Shown: one piece after another, positions 44,351 through 52,654 of the stretch | Layout of the letters: each line of letters starts with the position of its first letter | Position numbering within the stretch: position 1 is the first letter of the stretch | Assembly: GCF_001612725.1 (NCBI RefSeq) | Contig: NZ_BDAZ01000035.1 | Coordinates: forward strand, 1 to 64,000 | Source: Nocardia anaemiae NBRC 100462 | GTDB lineage: Bacteria > Actinomycetota > Actinomycetes > Mycobacteriales > Mycobacteriaceae | DNA: 64,000 nt | Direction of reading: 5' to 3' | The notes under the pieces: model-generated | What the model saw: only the letters and a program-made list of their open reading frames with translations | The model's database searches: none | What the model was told of the DNA's origin: nothing | Made by a program: the position numbers and the translations under genes

Positions 44351-45336
44351 GGTGTCTTCTCCCCTTTGGCGCTTTCCATCCCGGCCTGCGCCGCGGCGAT
44401 CCGTGCTCGCCGCTGCACCGAAAGGTCCTGTTCCCATTGTGGCTGCAACATGTGCCAATCCGCGGGATGCTCGGCGATATTGGCCGCGAAACGGTCGGCC
44501 AGTGCCTGGGTGGTCGCCGCGACACCGCCCGAAACATCCAGCGGCGCTTCGGTCTTCATCCCCCAACCCTCGCGACCATCGGCATCGACGGTGAACCAGA
44601 CGTGCACCGGAATCAGCGCGGCACCGGTCTCGATGGCCAGCTTCGCCGCGCCGGCGGGCAGCCAGGTGCGCTCGCCGTACATGGTCACCGGGACACCCTT
44701 ACCGGTCAGGTCCCGTTCGCCCATCAGGCAGACGACATTGTTCGCGCGCAGGCGAGCGGCCAGCGCGGTGAACGGCGGCTGCTCACCTCCGGTCAGCGGG
44801 AATACCTCGAAACCCAGGCTCTCCCGGTAGGCGACGAACCGCTCGAACAGCGACTCCGGCTTCAGCCGTTCCGCGACGGTCGCCAAGGTGCCGCTGTGAT
44901 TGACCAACCACACCCCGGCCGCATCCCAGTTCCCGGAGTGCGGCAGCGCCAGCACCACACCGCGCCCCCGCGCCAATGCGGCATCCAGATTCTCCACGCC
45001 CTCCACGAGCGAACCGGTCAGTGCCGAGTGATCCATCGTCGGCAGTCGGAAGGCTTCGCGCCAGTACCGGGCATAGGACCGCATGCTCGCGCGGATCAGC
45101 TCGTCGGGTACCTCGGCCGGACTCACACCGAGCACGCGAGAGAGATTGCGCCGCAACTGATTCGGCTCGCCACCGGCACGGAAGGCACGATTCGCCTTGT
45201 CGGCGAGGCGATTGCCGCCCCAATCGAACACCCGCCGCGCCGTCGATTCGGGCAGCGCGCGCACAACCCGCCAACCCGCCGCATAGGCCCAATCCGTCAG
45301 TCCGGACTTGATCCGCGAGCCGACGCCTTCGCTCAC
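44347..45336 (-). CDS. patA: Phosphatidylinositol mannoside acyltransferase
   Basis: 329 residues from a GTG overlapping the pgsA stop (GTGA). HtrB/LpxL-like acyltransferase fold with the HxxxxD motif LPHSGNWDAAG and the ERDLTGKGVPVTMYG block. The enzyme acylates the mannose of PIM, corresponding to Rv2611c. Membrane-peripheral. Operon coupling on both sides supports the assignment. Confidence 0.93.
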   Translation of the reverse strand: MSEGVGSRIKSGLTDWAYAAGWRVVRALPESTARRVFDWGGNRLADKANRAFRAGGEPNQLRRNLSRVLGVSPAEVPDELIRASMRSYARYWREAFRLPTMDHSALTGSLVEGVENLDAALARGRGVVLALPHSGNWDAAGVWLVNHSGTLATVAERLKPESLFERFVAYRESLGFEVFPLTGGEQPPFTALAARLRANNVVCLMGERDLTGKGVPVTMYGERTWLPAGAAKLAIETGAALIPVHVWFTVDADGREGWGMKTEAPLDVSGGVAATTQALADRFAANIAEHPADWHMLQPQWEQDLSVQRRARIAAAQAGMESAKGEKTP

Positions 45337-46016
45337 GAGGGCAACTCCGTCGCGTCCGCTGGATTCTGCGGCGGCGCGGGCGGAATCACGTCCCGTGCAC
45401 CCGGCGAATTCCGGACCGCCAATATCCGCTGGAACACCGTGATAATGCTCAACACCGCCAGAATCCACATGGCCACGTGCACGGCCCAGGTCAGCCATTC
45501 GATCCCCCAATACCCGCCGATACCGGTGAATCCGGCGCCGACCAACACAATGATCAGCCGATCCGGCCGCTCGATGAGTCCACCGTCCGCGGATAGGCCA
45601 CTGGCCTCGGCACGCGCCTTCGCGTACGAAATCACCTGGGAGGTAACCAGAACCACCAGCGTCGCGAAGAACAGCGGCTTACTGTTCTCGTGATACACCG
45701 CCCACCAGGCCAACCCGGCGAAAATGGCGCCGTCGGCAACCCGGTCGCAGGTGGCATCGAGTACCGCACCGTATTTCGTGCCGCCGCCGCGTGCTCTCGC
45801 CATGGCGCCGTCGAGCATGTCGAACATGACGAACAGCCAGATCACCATGGTCCCCCAGAACAGATGTCCGGTGGGGAACAACGTGACCGCGGCCGTGATC
45901 GAGGCGACGGTGCCGATCACCGTCATCACGTCGGGAGTGAGTCCGGTACTGACAAGCGCTCTACCCAGCGGCGCAGTCGCTTTGGAGAACGTCTCGCGGC
46001 CGAAGAAGCTGAGCAC
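45333..46016 (-). CDS. pgsA1: Phosphatidylinositol phosphate synthase PgsA1
   Basis: 227 residues from a GTG one base after the HIT-gene stop. CDP-alcohol phosphotransferase motif MLDGAMARARGGGTKYGAVLDATCDRVADG (DGxxAR...G...DxxxD). It joins CDP-diacylglycerol to inositol phosphate. Five to six membrane helices follow. Position before the acyltransferase and pimA matches the mycobacterial order. Confidence 0.95.
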   Translation of the reverse strand: MLSFFGRETFSKATAPLGRALVSTGLTPDVMTVIGTVASITAAVTLFPTGHLFWGTMVIWLFVMFDMLDGAMARARGGGTKYGAVLDATCDRVADGAIFAGLAWWAVYHENSKPLFFATLVVLVTSQVISYAKARAEASGLSADGGLIERPDRLIIVLVGAGFTGIGGYWGIEWLTWAVHVAMWILAVLSIITVFQRILAVRNSPGARDVIPPAPPQNPADATELPS

Positions 46017-46017
46017 C

Positions 46018-46692
46018 CTACTCGACTTCCTTCCACGCCGCCGAAAGCAGCGCCCGAGTTTCCCGCAGCAGCTGCGGCATGACCTTCACACCGCCGACGA
46101 CGGTGATGAAGTTGGCGTCCCCGCCCCAGCGCGGCACGATGTGTTGATGCAGGTGGTCGGCGAGTGAACCACCGGCCACCCCACCGAGATTCAGGCCGAC
46201 ATTGAAACCGTGCGGCCGCGAGACCCGCTTCATCACCCGAATCGCCTGCTGGGTGAACGACATCAGTTCGGCGCTCTCGTCGAGCGTCAGATCCTCGAGG
46301 TTGGCTACCTTGCGGTAGGGCACCACCATCATGTGCCCCGGGTTGTACGGGTACAGATTCAATACCGCGTAGACGTGCTCGCCACGGGCGATGACCAGAC
46401 CGTCCTCATCCGACATCTTCGGAATATCAGTAAACGGATGGCCCGTGGTGTCTTTCGGACTGGAGGTGGCGGCCTCGGCGATATAGGACATCCGGTACGG
46501 AGTCCACAGCCGCTGCAACCGATCCGGCTCACCCGCCCCGGTATCCACGATGCTCCCGTGCTCGTCCGAGTCCGCGTTCAATTCCGCGAGCCCCTCCGGC
46601 ACCGTGCGCTCAGTCATGCTCTGTCCGATCTGGTATGCGCGGGGGCCCTCCGTGGTTACGCCCGCTGCCTCCTCCGGGCCCTGACCGCTCAT
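46018..46692 (-). CDS. HIT-family nucleotide hydrolase (Rv2613c-like)
   Basis: 224 residues from an ATG overlapping the thrS stop (ATGA). The histidine triad is HLHQHIVPR; DGLVIARGEHVYAVLNLYPYNPGHMMVVPYR is the HIT core. The mycobacterial ortholog is an Ap4A phosphorylase. N-terminal ~50 residues are extra and low-complexity. Confidence 0.93.
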   Translation of the reverse strand: MSGQGPEEAAGVTTEGPRAYQIGQSMTERTVPEGLAELNADSDEHGSIVDTGAGEPDRLQRLWTPYRMSYIAEAATSSPKDTTGHPFTDIPKMSDEDGLVIARGEHVYAVLNLYPYNPGHMMVVPYRKVANLEDLTLDESAELMSFTQQAIRVMKRVSRPHGFNVGLNLGGVAGGSLADHLHQHIVPRWGGDANFITVVGGVKVMPQLLRETRALLSAAWKEVE

Positions 46693-48740
46693 ACCGGGCC
46701 CTTCACCACAAAACCCTCGGCGGTCGGCGAGGCGTTCACCCGGTTCGCGATCCATTCCACGATCGTGGCCACCGCGGCGGCGACCGGCACGCCGTTGACC
46801 TGGGTGCCGTCACGGAAGCGGAAGCTCACCGCGCCCGCGTTCACATCGCGCTCACCGGCGAGCAGCATGAACGGGATCTTCTGCGCGGTGTTGTTGAAGA
46901 TCTTCTTCTGCATCCGGTCGTCGCTGCGATCGACCTGTGCGCGAATGCCCGCGTCCTGCAGCTGTTCGATCACCGAATCCAGATGCGGCGCAAAGGTTTC
47001 CGCGACCGGGATGCCCACCACCTGTACCGGCGAGAGCCAAGCCGGGAAGGCGCCCGCGTAATGCTCGGTGAGCACGCCGAAGAAGCGTTCGATGGAACCG
47101 AACAGCGCGCGGTGGATCATGACCGGCCGCTGCTTGCTGCCATCGGAGGCGGTGTATTCCAGATCGAAACGCTCGGGCAGGTTGAAGTCGAGCTGGATCG
47201 TCGACATCTGCCAGGTGCGACCGAGCGCATCCTTGGCCTGCACGGAGATCTTCGGACCGTAGAAGGCGGCGCCGCCCGGATCCGGGACCAGCTCGAGTCC
47301 GGAGTCGGTGGCCACCTTGCGCAGGGTCTCGGTGGCCTCCTCCCACATCTCCTCGGAGCCGACGAACTTCTTCGGATCCTTGGTGGACAGCTCGAGGTAG
47401 AAGTCGTCGAGGCCGTAATCGGCGAGCAGACCGAGCACGAATTGCAGCGTGCTGGTCAGCTCGGCGTGCATCTGCTCCTTGGTGCAGTAGATGTGCGCAT
47501 CGTCCTGGGTCATGCCGCGCACCCGGGTCAGGCCGTGCACGACACCGGACTTCTCGTAGCGATAGACCGAGCCGAATTCGAACATCCGCAGCGGCAGTTC
47601 CCGATAGGACCGACCACGCGAGCGGAAGATCAGATTGTGCATCGGGCAGTTCATCGGCTTGACGTAGTAGTCCTGGCCGGGCTTGCGGACGGTGCCGTCC
47701 TCATTGAGCTCCGCGTCCAGGTGCATGGCCGGGAACATGCCGTCCCGGTACCAGTCCAGGTGACCGGAGACCTCGAACAGATGCCCCTTGGTGATGTGCG
47801 GCGTATTGACGAACTCATAGCCCGCGGCGACATGGCGACGGCGCGAGTATTCCTCGAGCTCCTTGCGGATGATGCCGCCCTTGGGGTGGAACACTGGCAG
47901 ACCCGAGCCGAGTTCGTCGGGGAAGCTGAACAGGTCCAGCTCCAAACCGAGTTTGCGGTGGTCGCGGCGCTCGGCCTCCTCGAGCAGGTGCAGATGCTCG
48001 TCGAGGGCCTCCTGCGATTCCCAGGCGGTGCCGTAGATGCGCTGCAGATCCTCGCGGTTCTGGTCGCCGCGCCAGTAGGCGGCGGAGCTGCGGGTCAGTT
48101 TGAAGGCGGGGATGAATTTGGTGGTCGGGATGTGCGGGCCGCGACACAGATCACCCCAGACCCTTTCGCCGGTGCGCGGGTCCAGGTTGTCGTAGATGGT
48201 CAGCTCTTTACCGCCGACCTCCATGACCTCCGGATCGTCGATACCGGACTTGTCGCTGATCAGCTCGAGTTTGAACGGCTCCTTGGCCAGTTCGACGCGC
48301 GCGTCATCGACCTCGACCACTCGGCGCGAAAACCGCTGCGCGCCTTTGACGATCTTCTTCATCCGGGATTCCAGTTTGGCCAGATCCTCGGGGGTGAACG
48401 GCCGGTCCACCTGGAAGTCGTAGTAGAAGCCGTCCTTGATGGGCGGGCCGATGCCGAGCTTGGCCTCCGGGAACTCCTGCTGCACGGCCTGGGCCAGCAC
48501 ATGCGCGGCCGAATGCCGGATCACACTGCGGCCGTCCTCGGTGTTGGCCGCGACCGCCTCGACCTCGACATCGGTTTCCGGAGTCCAGGACAGATCCTTG
48601 AGGCCCTCCGCATCGCGCACGACGACGATGGTGTCCGGCCCCTTCGTCGGCAGCCCCGCCTCACGCACCGCGGCACCCGCCGTCGTCCCGCCCGGCACCC
48701 GAACGAGGGCGACAGGGCTGATAGGTGCTGAGGTGGTCAC
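46689..48740 (-). CDS. thrS: Threonyl-tRNA synthetase
   Basis: 683 residues from a GTG at 48740 with AAGGAG nine bases upstream. N-terminal TGS-like and editing domains (VIRHSAAHVLAQAVQQEFPEA, HxxxH metal site), class II catalytic core (FHPKGGIIRKELE; zinc Cys in KPMNCPMHN; RVRGMTQDDAHIYC), and the anticodon-binding domain (VVGIPVAETFAPHL). First gene of the PIM operon, coupled to the HIT gene. Confidence 0.98.
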   Translation of the reverse strand: MTTSAPISPVALVRVPGGTTAGAAVREAGLPTKGPDTIVVVRDAEGLKDLSWTPETDVEVEAVAANTEDGRSVIRHSAAHVLAQAVQQEFPEAKLGIGPPIKDGFYYDFQVDRPFTPEDLAKLESRMKKIVKGAQRFSRRVVEVDDARVELAKEPFKLELISDKSGIDDPEVMEVGGKELTIYDNLDPRTGERVWGDLCRGPHIPTTKFIPAFKLTRSSAAYWRGDQNREDLQRIYGTAWESQEALDEHLHLLEEAERRDHRKLGLELDLFSFPDELGSGLPVFHPKGGIIRKELEEYSRRRHVAAGYEFVNTPHITKGHLFEVSGHLDWYRDGMFPAMHLDAELNEDGTVRKPGQDYYVKPMNCPMHNLIFRSRGRSYRELPLRMFEFGSVYRYEKSGVVHGLTRVRGMTQDDAHIYCTKEQMHAELTSTLQFVLGLLADYGLDDFYLELSTKDPKKFVGSEEMWEEATETLRKVATDSGLELVPDPGGAAFYGPKISVQAKDALGRTWQMSTIQLDFNLPERFDLEYTASDGSKQRPVMIHRALFGSIERFFGVLTEHYAGAFPAWLSPVQVVGIPVAETFAPHLDSVIEQLQDAGIRAQVDRSDDRMQKKIFNNTAQKIPFMLLAGERDVNAGAVSFRFRDGTQVNGVPVAAAVATIVEWIANRVNASPTAEGFVVKGPV

Positions 48741-48973
48741 GGCGAGAGACTCCTTGGCGTTCGCTAGCGGGCGTGTTCCCGCGCTGGTGCGGGCGGTTGC
48801 CCACGGGTCATCGTCGGAGGCGAATTTGCTCCGGCGCGACCATGCTATCGGCACCCTGACGGGCCCGCGTCGATGGACTCGGATCGCCGCGTCCTGGATC
48901 GGCCGGTGCAGTTGCGCGAGACCAGAACGTGACATCGGGCGGTCTGGTTCGGCCATGCGGACCTTGCGGGCGA

Positions 48974-49657
48974 TCAGCTTTCGGCAGCGAGCCGAGCCAG
49001 GAGCGTCTTGCGTTCGGCGGCGGGCCGCTTCGGGCAGCTGGTGCACATTTCGCAGCCGGGCACTTCGAAGACCAGGCAGCACGAGATCCGGCGGACAAAG
49101 GTCCGCCCCTCGACGTCCACGAACCGCGGAACCGGCAACTTCCCCCCGACCTCGCTGGCGAGCCGGGTCCCAGCTTCGGGATTGCCCGCATCGAGGGCCC
49201 GGTTCCCGATGGCATCGGCGGCGATCGCCCAGAGTGACGGCACTCCGGCACCGGAGACCGACGCCACCGGGCCGATCACCGCAGCCAGGGTCTCCCGCAA
49301 GGCCTTCGCGCAGGCATGACCCAGTGCGGCATCGGACTCATGTAGTTCATCACTGAGCCCTATGCCTGCGGCGGAGTGGATGTGGACGCGTTCTATGCCA
49401 CCGTCCGGGCGGATCTCGCAGTCGAGGCGGTCCAAGCACGGCTCCGGCGCGGGTTTATCGTTCGAATAGGCGCGGACGAGCTGTTCGACCAGTGCCGATG
49501 CGACCATGCACCACCACAGCGTGCCGGAAACACGCGGTTCGGTGGTGCCCCAGGAGCGGCCCATTTCCGCGATGCGCGCGGACAGCCAGTCCGGTTCGGT
49601 CAGGGTGCGGCCGGGGACCGTGTTCACCACTTCAGGGGACTGCGCAACCACTGCCAT
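48974..49657 (-). CDS. FhuF-like (2Fe-2S) protein
   Basis: 227 residues from an ATG at 49657; a GTG at 49627 would fit better with the upstream stop and cannot be excluded. The C-terminus has CCLVFEVPGCEMCTSC, i.e. CC-x10-C-x2-C, the [2Fe-2S] signature of FhuF siderophore-iron reductases. The N-terminal part has the usual weak similarity (GTLWWCMVASALVEQLV). Role: reduction and release of iron from ferric siderophores in the cytoplasm. It overlaps or abuts the TIGR02611-like gene. Confidence 0.85.
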   Translation of the reverse strand: MAVVAQSPEVVNTVPGRTLTEPDWLSARIAEMGRSWGTTEPRVSGTLWWCMVASALVEQLVRAYSNDKPAPEPCLDRLDCEIRPDGGIERVHIHSAAGIGLSDELHESDAALGHACAKALRETLAAVIGPVASVSGAGVPSLWAIAADAIGNRALDAGNPEAGTRLASEVGGKLPVPRFVDVEGRTFVRRISCCLVFEVPGCEMCTSCPKRPAAERKTLLARLAAES

Positions 49658-50049
49658 TCGACTCCGATCCAGCCGCCGACCAACCCGAATGTTCCCAATA
49701 CCCAGAGTGTCGCGAGCACCAGCGCGAAGGTCACCACCGCCGCGAACACCCGCATGGCCGGACCTCGTGCGGAGTACCACGCCATACCCTGCCGATACTT
49801 GTCACGCAGCCAGCCGAGCGCCCGGCGCGCCCAGGCGAATTCGGTGGCGAGTATGCCAAGTCCGGCGAAGACGATCGCCCAACCGGGTCCGGGATAGGGA
49901 ATCGCCAGGATTCCGACGACCAGCACCGCGATGCCGACCACCGCGACCCCGATCCGGTAGGCGAGGTTCAGCGTAGGCCGCGCAGCCAGCCGGTCGCGGA
50001 AGGCGCGCCATCCGGTGCGCATGGGTTCGGATTCCAACTCGACACTCAT
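49624..50049 (-). CDS. TIGR02611-like membrane protein
   Basis: 141 residues from an ATG at 50049 with GGTGGAG upstream. Signature ILAIPYPGPGWAIVFAGLGILATEFAWARRAL between two helices, then a third and fourth helix (AVVTFALVLATLWVLGTFG). The PGPGWA membrane family is actinobacterial and of unknown function. Confidence 0.88.
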   Translation of the reverse strand: MSVELESEPMRTGWRAFRDRLAARPTLNLAYRIGVAVVGIAVLVVGILAIPYPGPGWAIVFAGLGILATEFAWARRALGWLRDKYRQGMAWYSARGPAMRVFAAVVTFALVLATLWVLGTFGLVGGWIGVEWQWLRSPLKW

Positions 50050-50075
50050 CTCCACCAGCCTACGAGCGACATGCG

Positions 50076-50107
50076 TGGACCCGCCCGAGCGACGTCGGGC
50101 GGGTCCA
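50076..50107 (-). terminator. Hairpin after first SulP-CA gene
   Basis: TGGACCCGCCCGA-GCGACG-TCGGGCGGGTCCA, 13 perfect pairs, 12 bases after the stop. Confidence 0.7.
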
Positions 50108-50119
50108 GCTGTCTTCAAC

Positions 50120-52375
50120 TCAGACGAGTTCCAGCGTGTCCCGCACGCCGTTGTCGTCGATATGGGCGAGGCCGTTGACGGTCACCTCGATAACGCGCGC
50201 GCTGGCGATATCGAAGAACAGCCCCGATACCGTCACTTCACGCTCGGCCATCGCCGCGAGCACCGCCGGATGCCGGTGCAGGGTCTCCAACTGCACGGCC
50301 ACATTGACCATGCTCAGCTGGTCGACCTCACCGAATCCGGCAGCCGCGGCCGCCTGGGCCACCGGATGCCCGAGCTGGAACCGCTGCAGGCTCGGATGGG
50401 CATGCGCGAGCCACGGCCCGATCCCCGGTCCATCGTCGGTGCCGGAGTGCAGTGCATTCATCGCACCGCAGGACGAATGCCCGCACACCACGATGGACCG
50501 CACATTCAACTCGTTGAGCGCGAAGACCAGCGCGGCCTCCACCGAGGCGTCACCGCTGTCCGGCACCAGATTGCCCACATTGCGCACGGTGAACATGTCG
50601 CCGGGACCGCTGTTGGTGATGACGTTCGGAACCACTCGGGAGTCCGCGCAGGTCAGAAAGAAGGTATCGGGATCCTGACGGTCACGCAGTTCGTCCAGAT
50701 GCGGCCGCACGACATGGGCGTGGCTGCGGTGGTAGGCGGCGACACCCGAGGTGATCCGGTCGGCGTTCTTGTCATCGCCGCGCCACGGGCCGAGGATTTC
50801 GTCGATCACCGCGCGTCCGAACCCGCGGGCGGGCGGACCGGCGGTCGCGTGCGCCATTCGCGCACTGCCGATTTCCACGAAATCGACTGTGCCGCCGCTG
50901 CTTTCCTGCTGACGCACCCAGTCCTCGATGGCCTCGAACGCGGCATGGTCGAGGAAGTCGACCGTCATCTCGACGGTAACGTCCACGCCTGCGGGCACTT
51001 TCGCGAATTCCACGGACAGCTTCGGCAGCGCGAGGAACGTGCAGGAACCGTCGATGCTGAGCAGCCAGCGCTGCGAACCGGGAATCTGCTTGGCCGCCAC
51101 GGCGACTCGAACCACGCGCCACAGCAGCAGCCCGAAAGCCAATGCCAGACCGATGATTACGCCTTCCAGCAGATTCAGGAAGACCACGCTGACGATGGTG
51201 ACGGCGTAGATGAGCAGATCTCCGGTGCGCCTGGCCATCTTGATGTGGGCCAGCTTGACCAGTTGGATACCGATGACGATCAGCAGACCAGCGAGCGCGG
51301 ATTTCGGAATCTGCTGCACCACCCCGGCGAGGACCACCGAGAACAGCAGAATCCAGAAGCCGTGCAGCACGGCCGATGCGCGGCTGCGCGCACCCGCCTG
51401 CACATTGGTGGCACTGCGTACGATCACGCCGGTGACCGGCAGACCACCCAGTAGACCCGAGAGCACATTGGCCGAACCCTGACCGATCAGTTCGCGGTCG
51501 AAATTGGTGCGTTTACCGGTGTGCATCTTGTCCACGGCCACCGCCGATAGCAGGCTCTCGACGCTGGCGATCAGGGCGATGGTCAGAATCATCAGTGCCA
51601 CCGCGGACCAGTCACCACTGGGTATCTCCGGCAGGCCGATGGCGTCGAACAGCGAGCCGTTCAACACGATTCGCTCGGCCTCGAACGGCAGCACCAGCGA
51701 CAACACCGTGCCGACCACGACCGCGACCAGCGGTCCAGGCACCACCCGCACCTTGGCGGGCACCCGGCGCCAGCCGAGCATGATCGCGATGACCACCGCG
51801 CCGATGATGGCGTCATCGCCGTGCAGCGACAACAGCTGTGATGGCAACTGGACGATGTTGTTCCAGGCGGAACTGCGCGAGGACCCGCCGAGCAGCACGT
51901 GAACCTGTTGCAGCGCAATGGTTATGCCGATGCCGGCGAGCATCGCATGCACCACCACTGGCGCGACGGCCAAAGCGGCCCGCGCAATCCGACTGAGCCC
52001 GAATAGGATTTGTAGTACACCGGCGACGACGACGATGAAGGTGGTTGTCCGCCAGCCGAATTGGTTGATGGATTCGGCGACGACCACGGTCAGACCCGCG
52101 GCGGGTCCGCTGACCTGCAGTATCGAACCGCCGAGTGTGCCCGCGACGATGCCACCGATGACGGCGGCGATGAGTCCGGCGGCGACGGGCGCGCCGGAGG
52201 CGACGGCGATGCCGAGGGACAGCGGCAGCGCTACCAGGAAGACCACGATGGAGGACGGTAGATCGTGGCGCAAGATCGACGTCAGACGATCGGACAGGGG
52301 TTCGGAACTGCGATGGCCCTTGCCCTGTTCAGTGGGCGGTAACGGGGGTGCGGCTACAGCGCTATCAATAGCCAT
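50120..52375 (-). CDS. SulP transporter fused to beta-carbonic anhydrase, copy 1
   Basis: 751 residues from an ATG with GAAGGAG upstream. Residues ~30-430: SulP permease with the opening block PSSIVVFLVALPLSLGIAVASGAPVAAGLIAAVIGG. Residues ~440-560: STAS-like middle domain. C-terminal ~200: beta-carbonic anhydrase with CADSRVVPN (Zn Cys plus Asp-Arg dyad) and CGHSSCGAM (Zn His and Cys). SulP proteins carry bicarbonate or sulfate; the fused enzyme interconverts CO2 and bicarbonate, so this probably supplies bicarbonate. A close paralog lies directly upstream, with the same promoter elements. Confidence 0.93.
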   Translation of the reverse strand: MAIDSAVAAPPLPPTEQGKGHRSSEPLSDRLTSILRHDLPSSIVVFLVALPLSLGIAVASGAPVAAGLIAAVIGGIVAGTLGGSILQVSGPAAGLTVVVAESINQFGWRTTTFIVVVAGVLQILFGLSRIARAALAVAPVVVHAMLAGIGITIALQQVHVLLGGSSRSSAWNNIVQLPSQLLSLHGDDAIIGAVVIAIMLGWRRVPAKVRVVPGPLVAVVVGTVLSLVLPFEAERIVLNGSLFDAIGLPEIPSGDWSAVALMILTIALIASVESLLSAVAVDKMHTGKRTNFDRELIGQGSANVLSGLLGGLPVTGVIVRSATNVQAGARSRASAVLHGFWILLFSVVLAGVVQQIPKSALAGLLIVIGIQLVKLAHIKMARRTGDLLIYAVTIVSVVFLNLLEGVIIGLALAFGLLLWRVVRVAVAAKQIPGSQRWLLSIDGSCTFLALPKLSVEFAKVPAGVDVTVEMTVDFLDHAAFEAIEDWVRQQESSGGTVDFVEIGSARMAHATAGPPARGFGRAVIDEILGPWRGDDKNADRITSGVAAYHRSHAHVVRPHLDELRDRQDPDTFFLTCADSRVVPNVITNSGPGDMFTVRNVGNLVPDSGDASVEAALVFALNELNVRSIVVCGHSSCGAMNALHSGTDDGPGIGPWLAHAHPSLQRFQLGHPVAQAAAAAGFGEVDQLSMVNVAVQLETLHRHPAVLAAMAEREVTVSGLFFDIASARVIEVTVNGLAHIDDNGVRDTLELV

Positions 52376-52524
52376 TGACTTCTCCTTCGCCGACTCGGCG
52401 CGAACGCCGAGGTCGGTTGACGATCAAAATGTCCAGCAGGGCACAGACCGCGAACCGGCATCTCGCGGTGAAGCAGTTCCCGACACGGCGATGGGTCGAG
52501 ATGTAAATCGCATCAAGGCTATTG

Positions 52525-52542
52525 GTAAAGACTTAGCAAAGC
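52525..52542 (-). promoter_or_regulatory. 18-base element shared by both SulP-CA promoters
   Basis: On the plus strand GTAAAGACTTAGCAAAGC, identical to 55093-55110. It lies about 150 bases upstream of the start codon and exactly 45 bases from the Crp-type box. Likely core promoter or transcription start region. Confidence 0.65.
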
Positions 52543-52587
52543 CTGAGAAGTTGCCGAAAAGTGCTCGAATCCATACCTCCGAATCAG

Positions 52588-52603
52588 TGTGAAACGCGCC
52601 ACA
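52588..52603 (-). promoter_or_regulatory. Crp-type box, SulP-CA copy 1
   Basis: TGTGA-AACGCG-CCACA: one mismatch from TGTGA-N6-TCACA. Same spacing (45 bases) to the 18-base element as in copy 2, which supports it as functional. Confidence 0.65.
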
Positions 52604-52621
52604 TCCGGGTCGAGTTCGACT

Positions 52622-52646
52622 GTCGGGCCGCATCATTCGGCCCGAC
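52622..52646 (-). terminator. Hairpin after second SulP-CA gene
   Basis: GTCGGGCCG-CATCATT-CGGCCCGAC, nine perfect pairs, eight bases after the stop. Confidence 0.6.
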
Positions 52647-52654
52647 GGCCGCGC

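Noticed and set aside
48741..48973. Possible T-box leader of thrS
   Set aside because: No T-box core sequence was recognised on the minus strand.
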